NCBI GenBank assembly: GCA_009746045.1
Contig: RPFO01000592.1
Coordinates: 23,807 to 87,806 of the forward strand
Source: Mesostigma viride
Lineage: Eukaryota; Streptophyta; Mesostigmatophyceae; Mesostigmatales; Mesostigmataceae
DNA: 64,000 bases
Direction of reading: 5' to 3'
The notes under the pieces were generated by a model. The model did no database searches. It was not told where the DNA came from and was given only the letters and a program-made list of their open reading frames with translations. Within the stretch, counting starts at the first letter, position 1. Each line of letters starts with the position of its first letter. Both the position numbers and the translations under genes were made by a program. Positions 10,291 to 22,200 of this stretch are shown piece by piece.

Positions 10291-13200
10291 GTGGGTGAAA
10301 GTGTGTTTTGAAATCACTTAAACATAATTTTGTGTCTCACTTAATAATTGTTGTATCTATATGGATGGATGGATGGATGGATGGATGGATGGATGGATGG
10401 ATGGATGGATGGATGGATGGATGGATGGATGGATGGATGGATGGATGGATGGATGGATGGATGGATGGATGGATGGATTGATGGATGGATGGATGGATGG
10501 ATGGATGGATGGATGGATGGATGGATGGATGGATGGATGGATGGATGGATGGATGGATGGATGGATGGATGGATGGATGGATGGATGGATGGATGGATGG
10601 ATGGATGGATGGATGGATGGATGGATGGATGGATGGATGGATGGGTACATTCATTCCTAGTGGTCTAAGCTATCTATGTGACATTACATCTCTTGTGGTT
10701 AGAGGTTGTCCATTACATTAGCTAGAATGTATTACAAGCCATATGCCCCTTGTCAGGGATATACGGTGATGTCATCCATGTTCATGTCCCTGCACATCTG
10801 TTCCCAACCAAAAAAAAGTGTGACAACCCGCATGAGGTATCACAGGGCAGCACAACACCCCACGGTGCCCTTTTGCGGGATCGCAGGGCATGGCAGGGCA
10901 TGTGCGTGTGTACCACCCCTACCTGCCTGCCCAACACCCCACTGCATGCGCCCTCCAAAAAGTCCCCTGCCCCATGCTACCTGCCCGCTGTGCCCCTGCT
11001 TATGGCTTCGCTCTGACCACACCACGTGCAGGTGGGTGAAGGCGATGCCTGCCCCATGTCCGAATCCGCTCGACAAGTGGCTCATAGCTTCAGAAAGGCT
11101 CTGCTGCCCGCTGCCTTGTGCCCCCCTCTGTGGATAAGAAAAGTTGGAATGATTCAAAGGACTGTGGTCTTGCGGTCAATGATGTGATTCTTATTTGCAC
11201 GATGCAGATCTTTATTTGGAACTGGGAGCAGCCATGGCGACTCTTGCATTGTACATCTTGCTTGGATTTCGGTAAGTGCCACTGGCTATATGACGAATGT
11301 GTAATGAATGAATCCAGGTCTGTTCTGAAGTAATCTTCTGAACTTATCGGTACAGCACCTCATATAACATTCTTCTTTTCTTTTAGTCGTCAGGTGCACA
11401 TGCTGCGTATTTTCCAATTTCGTGCTTGCACGTTCTCTGGGTTGTAAGTTCTGTTTGCTGATTATTTGTGTTGTGATATTTCTTTCGTGAATGATAGTCA
11501 CAGGGCTGGAATTTGTCGAGGGCGGGGGCGCGGTGGCCAAGCATGGAGGTCTCGGCGCTCAACGACGGTGTCTCGTTGTTGCCGCCCGCCAAGGCATTCG
11601 GGCGTTGTGCGGCGCTTTGTGTCACGACGTTACCTTGTTAAGTGGCGTCACCGTGCAAGGGTGCTGGATTGGGTAAGTGGACTGCCTTCCTTCTGCAAGC
11701 ATTTGGGATGATGATCGTCCAAGTGGGAACAAAGCTTCCATGCAAAGTAGGTAACCATGTGTTTCAAAGTTACATTAGTTTAAGGTGCACTGTGTTAGAT
11801 ACGGTGAGAAAAAGTGCGGATTCGTTGGTGTTCTTTGCATTCATAATTGAGTGTTGGTGCACTTGTCTTGGTTGTTTAACGCAGGCTCCTGTGCCGATTT
11901 TCGGTGCACGTGCAAGGCGAGGGCCTTGCTCTCGCGTACGTTGCATCATACGGCCGCGTCTGCCCCGATCGCAGCGCTCCGCGTGGCGTCCCACTCGGTA
12001 CCCGCGTGCTGGAACCTGGGAAGCTCGTTCCCTTGCACGCCAAGCATGTCGGCGTAGGATGCGTGCTGAAGCTGCTGTCGCATGCGCGCCCCCATCTTCT
12101 GCTGTACCCGCACGGGAGGAGGGATTTGTGTACGCGCGTGCTGCGTCGCGGCGAGCTCGTGTGTCTAGGCGGAGAGCACGTCAGGGAAGGCGTAAGGTGC
12201 AGAATTCAGCGGATGCGACGAGCTCACCTCCGTGTTCGTCAATACCCGTGTGTACAGTCGCATGTGATGATGACGCCGGCCACGACGGTGACTGGGAGAT
12301 ATCTATGTCGGGGGAGGACGACATGTGTGACGAGGTATGCGCTGCTGGACTGTTTTTTGATGGTACTGGTGTCATCCCGGACGTGTTTGTCTGCCTCAGT
12401 TGCGAGTTTTTGTGCAAGTGGTAATGCTGACCATGCATGGTGTTCTTTATTGTGGCCATGCACAGGGAAACTTCTCTGATGTGGGCGAACGTCTCGAGGA
12501 GACGGGCAAATGGGACGAGGACTATTATGTACGTTATTGCATGTGTGCTTCCTGAATTGCGTGTTCAGCACATGTGGTGGGTACGCAGTTGATGTACCAC
12601 CATGTGTACTTGGGTGCATCTGGTCATACATGATGGGCAGAGTTTAGTAACAATCATCTTTACTTAACATTTGTATGTTATGTTCGGCTCCTGTCCAACG
12701 AACGGGTGTGTGTACGTGCTATCTTCATTGCTGTGCAGGCCGCGCCCTCACACAGCGTGTCTATACACCGACGCCGGCGCGCAAGGAGGAAGGTGAAGGA
12801 GAGTGACAAATTGGTGGGTATATAAAGTGTGAGATTAATGTTAGCTTTCTTTACAAGTTTAGGGCGTTGATATTTGAAATTGTACACGTTGCGTAATAAA
12901 TTTCATGCAATTTTGCTGTGACAAAGTTTGTCTGACCTTCTTAACCACAATGCCTTTGTACCATCCCCAGGGAGCACGTGGATTTCAGACACAAGCTTCA
13001 GGGGCATCTCCATCGCCGTGTGTTGCAACAAGTTCAGCTCAAGGGTTCTTTCCAACCACAGCATGTTCCCTGGCGCCAACAGATGTCACAGCATCTTCAA
13101 TTGTACTTCCAGCCGCTGCAGTATCTTCCCCTCTCTCCCCATCTGACATAGTACCTTCTTCTCCTTTACAGGCTTCCGCCGCATGTTACCCCGTACCGCC

Positions 13201-16200
13201 ACCTAGCACAGTATGCGTGGGGGGGGGGCCACCGTCTGGAATGCCTTGTGCTTTGGACCCACCTTCTCGGGCGAACGCTTGTGTGGAAGAAGCGGAGTCC
13301 ATGGCAGTGGAGACCGCACAAGGAGAGATGAACGTTCAGGCACCGCAGACAACAAGCGTTCCAGCTCTAGCAGGAGCACATGCAGCTGGCGCTCAAAAAG
13401 TTGTAAGCTATTTGTTTTTCTTTGTTATTCATGCATGGTTTAAGTTGTTTATTTTGATCATTTTTTAGCAAATAGCAGCATGATTTCATGCAAAGCGCTC
13501 ATGCATGCCTTTGAGGAACTTGAATCGCATATACGATTTTTGTTGTTATTGTACTGTTTTCATGTCATGACTAATGTGCAGGTGGACGTTAGTGGGTTTA
13601 AAACCGCGTCGGACTTTGCAGACGCTGCTTTCACTGCTTCAGCGAATGTCTGGGAACGGATGCAGCGAATTTCATATCTGATCAAAGCGTTGGACGAGGA
13701 GGGTCGTAACTTTTCTGACAAGAGTGTCCATGCTGCGGTAAGTAACCATTTCGGTGTATGGCTTTCATGTTGTTGTGGCATGTTTTTTACGGCAAAATGG
13801 AGCAGCTAGAAGTTACATAGAGAATGATAATAATGTTTGGCTTTAATGTTTGGCTTTAATGTTTGGCTTTAATTTTTTTGGGTGGGTTCACTTTCCTGTG
13901 TGCAGAAGAAAAGGATGAAGAATGCACTGAACAACTGCAACCGGACATGGTCAAATTTGCCTGAGGTGCAAAAGCTTCGATTACAGTCTGCGAGTGGTGG
14001 ATTGGCTGTCAAAGGGTCGTTGCATGCTCGTGAAGGACCAGCGGCAGAGGCGTCGCAAGGGGGGATCCCTGCGCGTGCGAGTCCAGCAACGGTAGCGGCG
14101 GTGGAAGGGGGTCTGCCTGCGTGTGCGCGTCTTGTGACAGCGGCGCCGCAAGGGGGGCTGCCTGCAAGTGCGGATTCAGCGGCGGCAGCGGAGGAGCGAG
14201 CAGGCAGAAAGCGGTGGCAGTTTACCAAGCTTCCATTCGGAGGCAAGGGAGAAGAAGCCGATGGCTTTCAGGAACAGGATGTATCACAAGGGCTTGGCCT
14301 TGATGCAGGCGGGAATGACCGCCAATCCATCTACAGAGTGGCAGAGTCCAATCAGACTGCCTGTGGTCCAGATGTTGGTGCGCCAAATGTTGTTGGGATG
14401 GAGGTTAGTCGCCTAAGTCTTTCTAGTGTTTGTATTGTTCTTGTATTTAGCATTCTTTACTGTGTTTGCATGTTGGATGATGTGCACTTGACTGTTGGAC
14501 ATTTGGTTTCATGTAAGTATCTTATTTTATCTGTAATGTATATGATTGGATGCAGGAGGTGAATACAGAGACTTTCAAAACGGCCGCCGACTTCGTCACG
14601 TTTGCCAAAAGCTTCTCTCGCCGCTGGGCTATGTCAGCGGAAGACAAGATTGCGCGTTTGCAGTCGCTGTTGCAGGAACTGCGTCACTGGAAATTGCATG
14701 AAAACGATCCGCAAAAAATCTTCGAACGACAAATGGCGGTAAGTTATTGTGATGAGGAGTTGCTTTGCGATGGGATTGTCCAATGTGCCATGGCGCTCTT
14801 CTTTTCTTACATGCTCATTTTGGATGCATCTGCTCTGCTTTACCACTCATTTACTGCATTGTTGATCCGAATGAAATCATGTTTTCTTTGTGGGATTGTA
14901 AGATTGCAGGTTAAGGCTTTGCAGGACATGGTGAGCCGTCGAGAGAGGAGGTGCGCATCAGCGTCTACACGACAAGACGGTGATGCTGAGGTTTGTTCAT
15001 ATTTGTTAACCACGAGCTTTAATTTTGGTTTTCCTGTTTTGGGGGGAGGGAGGATGCCAGAGTTTCTGTAATTTCATTTGATTAATCTTTGGTTAATGCA
15101 TTGCGCGTTTGTGCAGGATGTTGCGTGCGAACCTGGTGCAATATTGGCCTACAAGCGAGCTGCGAAGGCCTTTTGCTGTAACGAGGTGCACTCGGTCAAG
15201 GACCAGATCGAGTACTTGCAAGAATTGGTCGGCGAGGTTCGACGGCGGGATGATTTCAGTGATGAGCAACGCCGCACTCTTGTGAGTTTTTTTTATCTAT
15301 CTTGTGTTGAGTTGTAAATTTCCTTTTTTCTTTGGCATTGTCATGATTGCTACTGTTCTACATTAATTCCATATTTCTGGCCTGCATCGGTTGTCTCCTT
15401 GATATATTTTGGATTGATTGTGATGCCACTGCAGGGGAAAACGCTGTTGGACATGATTAATGAGAGGGTGCAACCTGCGGCTCCTGGGATCAACCCACCA
15501 TCAATAGTAAGGGCAGATGTTGTTGTTTGTTGGTTGTGAAATGGTTTCTGGTGTGTGCCAGTCGTCATGTTGGAGTCATCTTTTACATTGCATGTCATGC
15601 GGTCATGTCGCTATACTGGTGTTCGCTTTGTACGTGTCTGTGGTTGACACTTCGTGTGTGACAAGTGTTAGTCGCTGTGGGCTAAGGTTCTCTCCACCTC
15701 GGTGTGTTGTTTATCTTGCGACATGTGCAGGATCCTGGTAGTGATCAAGGGCAGGGTGATGAGGGCGCGAGTGACGCGGCTACTCGTGTCATCCAAAAGC
15801 TGGACGCGGATCGGAAATGGCATCGTGATAATTATGCCCGTAAGAAAAGGGAGATGGCCACGGGGAGGACTAAGGATGTGCGTGGCAAGAAGCATGCGCG
15901 GACGGACGGGAACGATGCTGATGACAGCGACGGAGGATGTGATGAGATGGATGCAACGATGGAGGACGACGATGGTGGTGGCCTCGAGGGTGGTGATGGG
16001 GAGTCCATCGATCCGCTCGAGGGAGGCAGCCCGGGGAGTGATGGGGAGAAATCTGGTGATGATGTGTCACCACCAGTCAAGGAGACGGATCGGCAGAGAA
16101 TCACGAGGGTGAGTTTATCTGACACTGCGCTCGCAGCTAACCATGTGCACGTGATGTCATAAGCCAGCTAGTAGACGTATCACGGGTACACACGCAGGCA

Positions 16201-19200
16201 GGAAGGCACGTAGGCTGGCAGGCAGGTAAGCCAGTTTGGCAAGCATTTTGGCAAGGGCGATATATCTTTTGTGTCAAGCTAGGCATGCAGGGCTGCATGG
16301 GCAGGAAGGAAGGCACGGTGCAAGGGGCATGGCGTAATCCAACTTTGCGGTGCTTTCCTCTGTGTATATCCCAACTGAGATGACAAATAATTTTTCTGAC
16401 GCTGTGTTGGTTTGTGATGTTGTATCTTGAAAAAGGTTACTTCAAGAAGGATGTTGTGGAACGGTGCTGTAGCGCAGGTTATTGCGTGATAGTACCATTG
16501 ATCGAAGTGTTCGGTGTGTTCAAATTGTTGGAATATTTTTAACAGGTGAACGATGAGGTCAAAAAGTTCGGAACGACGCTTGCCGAGGTGCGGCGATTGT
16601 CGCGCTGTATGGACACGGGCGATTACACAGGATTTGAGGTGCGGCCGTTCAAGTTGCAGCCGCTGACCAATGACCCGAATGCTGCACATCCGTACTCGCT
16701 AGACGAACACCGTGAGCTAAGCAAGTGCCCCAAGTGCCATGCGCCCATGTTCAAGGAGGAGCACCCCAAGCAAAGTCGTTGCTGTTCCAAGGGCAAGGTC
16801 AAGGTGTTGCAGCCCAACCTTAACCTCATCATCGAGAAGCGCAGGAGGCGCGAGCGACTGCTGGCGGCGCCGAACCCGGACGAGCGCGCCATTGCGCAAA
16901 ATAACCTGAGTGAGCAGGAGGAGATGTTGTGGCAGATCCACTGCAACCCGACAAACGTGGCCCTGTGGATCAGGTACAGTGTTGGAATGATGGTGGGAAC
17001 CAAGCATGCTTGTGTGTTGTACTCGATGTCAGTGGTGCAGAAGTTATGCTGAAATTTTCTTTACCACTCTTAGTAATGGTGCGACAGCTATGGCAAAATT
17101 TTCTTCTCCGCCCTTATGGCACGGGAGCTATGCTAAAATTTTCTTCACCGCCCTTACTTATGGCGCGGGAGCTATGTTAAATTTTTCTTCACTGCAGTTA
17201 AGGGGAGGGAGTTATGACAACATTTTTTTTCCCACCCTTGCTTCTACTGCGGGAGCTAATGCCAAAATTTTCTTCGCTACCCTTATGGCGCGTGAGCTAT
17301 GCCAAAATTTTCCGCACTGCCCTTGTTGCACGTGAGCTATGCCAAAATGTTCTGCACCACCCTTATGGCGCGGAAGCTATGCCAAAATTTTCTGCAGCAC
17401 CCTTGTGGCGCGTGAGCTATGCCAAAACTTTCTTCACTGCCCTTGTGGCGCGGGAGCTATGCTATAATTTTCTGCACCACCCTTGTGGCGCGGAAGCTAT
17501 GCCAAAATTTTCTGCACCGTGCTTATCTTGCGGGAGCTATGCTAACATTTTCTGCACCACCCTTGTGGCTGGGAAGCTATGATGAAATGTTGTGTATCAC
17601 CCCTATGGTGCTATGACAACATTTTTTTTCCCACCCTTACTTCTACTGCGGGAGCTAATGCCAAAATTTTCTTCGCTACCCTTATGGCGCGTGAGCTATG
17701 CCAAAATTTTCCGCACTGCCCTTGTTGCACGTGAGCTATGCCAAAATTTTCTGCAGCACCCTTGTGGCGCGTGAGCTATGCCAAAATTTTCTGCACTGCC
17801 CTTGTGGCGCGGGAGCTATGCCAAAATTTTCTGCACCCCCCTTATGGCGCGCGAGCTATGCCAAAACTTTCTTCACTGCCCTTGTGGCGCGGGAGCTATG
17901 CCAAAATTTTCTGCACCACCCTTATGGCGTGGGAGCTATGCCAAAATTTTCTGCACCACCCTTGTGGCGCGGGAGCTATGCCAAAACTTTCTTCACTGCC
18001 CTTGTGGCGCGGGAGCTATGCCAAAACTTTCTTCTCCGCCCTTGTTGCACGTGAGCAATGCCAAAACTTTCTTCACTGCCCTTGTGGCGCGGGAGCTAGC
18101 CTAAAATTTTGTGCACCACCCTTGGGGCGCGTGAGCAATGCCAAAATTTTCTGTACCTATGGAGCTATTTGCCATAGCTCCCAAATTTTCTGCACCGCCG
18201 TTATTGCGCGGAAGCTATGCCAAAATTTTCTGCACGACCCTTGTGGCGCGTGAGCTATGGCAAAATTTTCTTCGCTACCCTTATGGCGCGTGAGCTATGC
18301 CAAAATTTTCCGCACTGCCCTTGTTGCACGTGAGCTATGCCAAAATGTTCTGCACCACCCTTATGGCGCGGAAGCTATGCCAAAATTTTCTGCAGCACCC
18401 TTGTGGCGCGTGAGCTATGCCAAAACTTTCTTCACTGCCCTTGTGGCGCGGGAGCTATGCTATAATACGTGAGTATTCCTTTGCCACTCTTCGGAAGCGC
18501 AAGCTGTGCTTGGATTTTTACCTTACTTCTACTGCGGGAGCTAATGCCAAAATTTTCTTCGCTACCCTTATGGCGCGTGAGCTATGCCAAAATTTTCCGC
18601 ACTGCCCTTGTTGCACGTGAGCTATGCCAAAATTTTCTGCAGCACCCTTGTGGCGCGTGAGCTATGCCAAAATTTTCTGCACTGCCCTTGTGGCGCGGGA
18701 GCTATGCCAAAATTTTCTGCACCCCCCTTATAGCGCGCGAGCTATGCCAAAACTTTCTTCACTGCCCTTGTGGTGCGGGAGCTATGCCAAAATTTTCTGC
18801 ACTGCCCTTATGGCGTGGGAGCTATGCCAAAATTTTCTGCACCACCCTTGGGGCGCGGGAGCAATGCCAAAACTTTCTTCACTGCCCTTGTGGCGCGGGA
18901 GCTATGCCAAAACTTTCTTCTCCGCCCTTGTGGCGCGGGAGCTATGCCAAAATTTTCTGCACTGCCCTTGTTGCACGTGAGCAATGCCAAAACTTTCTTC
19001 ACTGCCCTTGTGGCGCGGGAGCTAGCCTAAAATTTTGTGCACCACCCTTGGGGCGCGTGAGCAATGCCAAAATTTTCTGTACCTCCCTTGTGGCGCGGGA
19101 GCAATGCCAAAACTTTCTTCACCGCACTGCCCTTGTTGCACGTGAGCTATGCCAAAATGTTCTGCACCACCCTTATGGCGCGGAAGCTATGCCAAAATTT

Positions 19201-22200
19201 TCTGCAGCACCCTTGTGGCGCGTGAGCTATGCCAAAACTTTCTTCACTGCCCTTGTCGCGCGGCAGCTATGCTATTATACGTGAGTATTCCTTTGCCACT
19301 CTTCGGAAGCGCAAGCTGTGCTTGGATTTTTTTTACCATGCTCGTGGTCCAGAAAAAAGTTTCTCCACCCTCCCTTATGGCGCGGGAGCTATCCTAAAAT
19401 TTTCTTCACCGCCTTTACTTATGTTGCGGGATCTATGGCAAAATTTTCTTCACTGCCCTTATGCACGGGAGCTATGCTAAAATTTTCTACACCGCCCTTA
19501 CTTATGTTGCGGGAGATATGCCAAAATTTTCTGCACCCCCCTTATGGCGCGCAAGCTATGCCAAACTTTTCTGCACTGCCCTTGTGGCGCGGGAGCTATG
19601 CCAAAATTTTCTGCACCACCCTTATGGCGTGGGAGCTATGCCAAAATTTTCTGCACCACCCTTGTGGCGCGGGAGCTATGCCAAAACTTTCTTCTCCGCC
19701 CTTGTGGCGCGGGAGCTAGCCTAAAATTTTGTGCACCACCCTTGGGGCGCGTGAGCAATGCCAAACTTTTCTGTACCTCCCTTGTGGCGCGGGAGCAATG
19801 CCAAAACTTTCTTCACCGCACTTGTGGCGCGGGAGCTATGCCATCTTTTTCTTCGCTGCCCTTGTAGCGCGGGAGCTATGCCAAAACGTTCTTAACTGAC
19901 CTTGTGGCGCGGGAGGTATGCCAAATTTTCTGCACCGCCGTTATTGCGCGGAAGCTATGCTATAATTTTCTGCACCACCCTTGTGGCGCGGAAGCTATGC
20001 CAAAACTTTCTTCACTGCCCTTATCTTGCGGGAGCTGTGCTATAATTTTCTGCACCACCCTTGTGGCGCGGAAGCTATGATGAAATGTTGTGTATCACCC
20101 CTATGGTGCTATGACAACATTTTTTTTCCCACCCTTACTTCTACTGCGGGAGCTAATGCCAAAATTTTCTTCGCTACCCTTATGGCGCGTGAGCTATGCC
20201 AAAATTTTCCGCACTGCCCTTGTTGCACGTGAGCTATGCCAAAATGTTCTGCACCACATTTATGGCGCGTGAGCTATGCCAAAATTTTCTGCACTGCCCT
20301 TGTTGCACGTGAGCTATGCCAAAACGTTCTTAACTGCCCTTGTGGCGCGGAAGCTATGCCAAAATTTTCTGCGCCGCCCTTGTGGCGCGCGAGCTATGCC
20401 AAAATTTTCTGCACTGCCCTTATGGCGCGGAAGCTATGCCAAAATTTTCTGAACGACCCTTGTGGCGCGGGAGCTATGCTAAAACTTTCTGCACTGCCCT
20501 TATGGCGCGTGAGCTATGCCAAAACGTTCTTCACTGCCCTTGTGGCGCGGGAGCTATGCCAAAACTTTCTTCTCCGCCCTTGTGGCGCGAGAGCTATGCT
20601 AAAATTTTCTGCACCACCCTTGTGGCTGGGAAGCTATGATGAAATGTTGTGTATCACCCCTACGGTGCAAAAACTAATGTGAGTATTCCTTTGCCACTGT
20701 TCAGCAGCGCAAGCTGTGCTGGGATTTTTTTTACCATGCTTGTGGTGCAGAAAAAGTTTCTCCACCCTCCCTTAGGGCGCGGGAGCTATGCTAAAATTTT
20801 CCGCACCGCCCTTACTTATGTTGCGGGAGCTATGCCAAAATTTTCTTCGCTACCCTTATGGCATGGGAGGTATGTCAAAATTTTCTGCACTTCCCTTGTT
20901 GCACGTGAGCTATGCCAAAACGTTCTTAACTGACCTTGTGGCGCGGGAGCTATGCCAAAATTTTCTGCACTGCCCTTATGGCGCGGAAGCTATGCCAAAG
21001 TTTTCTGAACGACCCTTGTGGCGCGGGAGCTATGCTAAAATTTTCTGCACCACCCTTGTGGCGCGGAAGCTATTCAAAAATTTTCTGCACCACCCTTGTG
21101 GCACGGGAGCTATGCCAAAACTTTCTTCACTGCCCTTGTGGCGCGGGAGCTATGCCAAAACTTTCTTCACTGCCTTTGTGGCCCGTGAGCTATGCCAAAA
21201 CTTTCTTCACCGCCCTTGCGGCGCGTGAGCTATGCCAAAATTTTGTGCACCACCCTTGTGGCGCGAAAGCTGTGCCAATTCCGCCCTTACTTATGTGGGG
21301 GAGCTATGGCAATATTTTCTTCTATGCCCTTATCTTGCGGGAGCTATGCCAAAACTGAGGTGAGTATGTTCACCCGCGCAAGCTGTGCAGGGATTTTTTT
21401 TACCATCCTCGTGATGCGCAACCTATGCTAAAATATTCTTTACGAGTGACCCTGTAAATGTTGAACGATGCTGTGTCGTGTATGTGCCCTGATGTATTTG
21501 CCAACACGCTCAAGGTATGGGAGGATGATCAACCAGTTTTTCGCGGTGGCGCGCGTCGTCGCAAGCGGGCGCATCGGGGATGCCGTCGAGAACAAGGGGG
21601 AGTGCGTGCTCGAGCTTCACGGCCAGACCGTCGAGCGCGTCAAGCCAATCATCCGGGACGGTGTGCACGTCAACAACGACTTATACTTTCTGTTGAACGA
21701 CCCGGAGCAGAAGGATAAGGCGGAGGACGAGGTCTTGGAGCGGTGAGTGACCCTCCTTTTGCGAATCCGTGTTTGTGGAGCGTGATGTGGTATCCTTTGC
21801 GTGTGCTTTGACGCATCGAGTGCCTGACATTGTGTGTGTGCTGGTGTATGCACGCGGATACCTTTGTTGCTGTTGTGCCTTGGCAGGAACAAGGTGAAGG
21901 TCAAAGACCCCAACCTACGGAGGTTGTTGGACCTCCTGGAGAAGTACCTGCTCACGTACAACCCCCTGCTGCAGCAGTTTGCTCGGCAGGCGACCGAGGT
22001 GTTGGCGGAGCGGCAAGCGGTTGTAGAGGTGGCGGGCGAGTTCTCGCCGGAGGTGCACGCGCCAGAGATCTTCTTGATGCCGTGGTGAGTGGGCTACGCT
22101 GTGTTGTATGCATTGAACACGCGCGATATTGGGAATTATTGTGTACCTTTGTCCCACGTTACGGCAGTGTGCTGCATACACTCTTCGGATAAGCCGTGTT

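Noticed and set aside
10337-10668. Met-Asp-Gly-Trp and Ser-Ile-His-Pro frames over the tetranucleotide tract
   Set aside because: A pure ATGG microsatellite within an intron; open in all registers by composition.
17006-21431. Dozens of frames with a [18 protein letters not shown] pattern
   Set aside because: The 40-bp repeat changes frame every copy, so the same peptide appears in turn in three frames. The tract lies in an intron with good borders.
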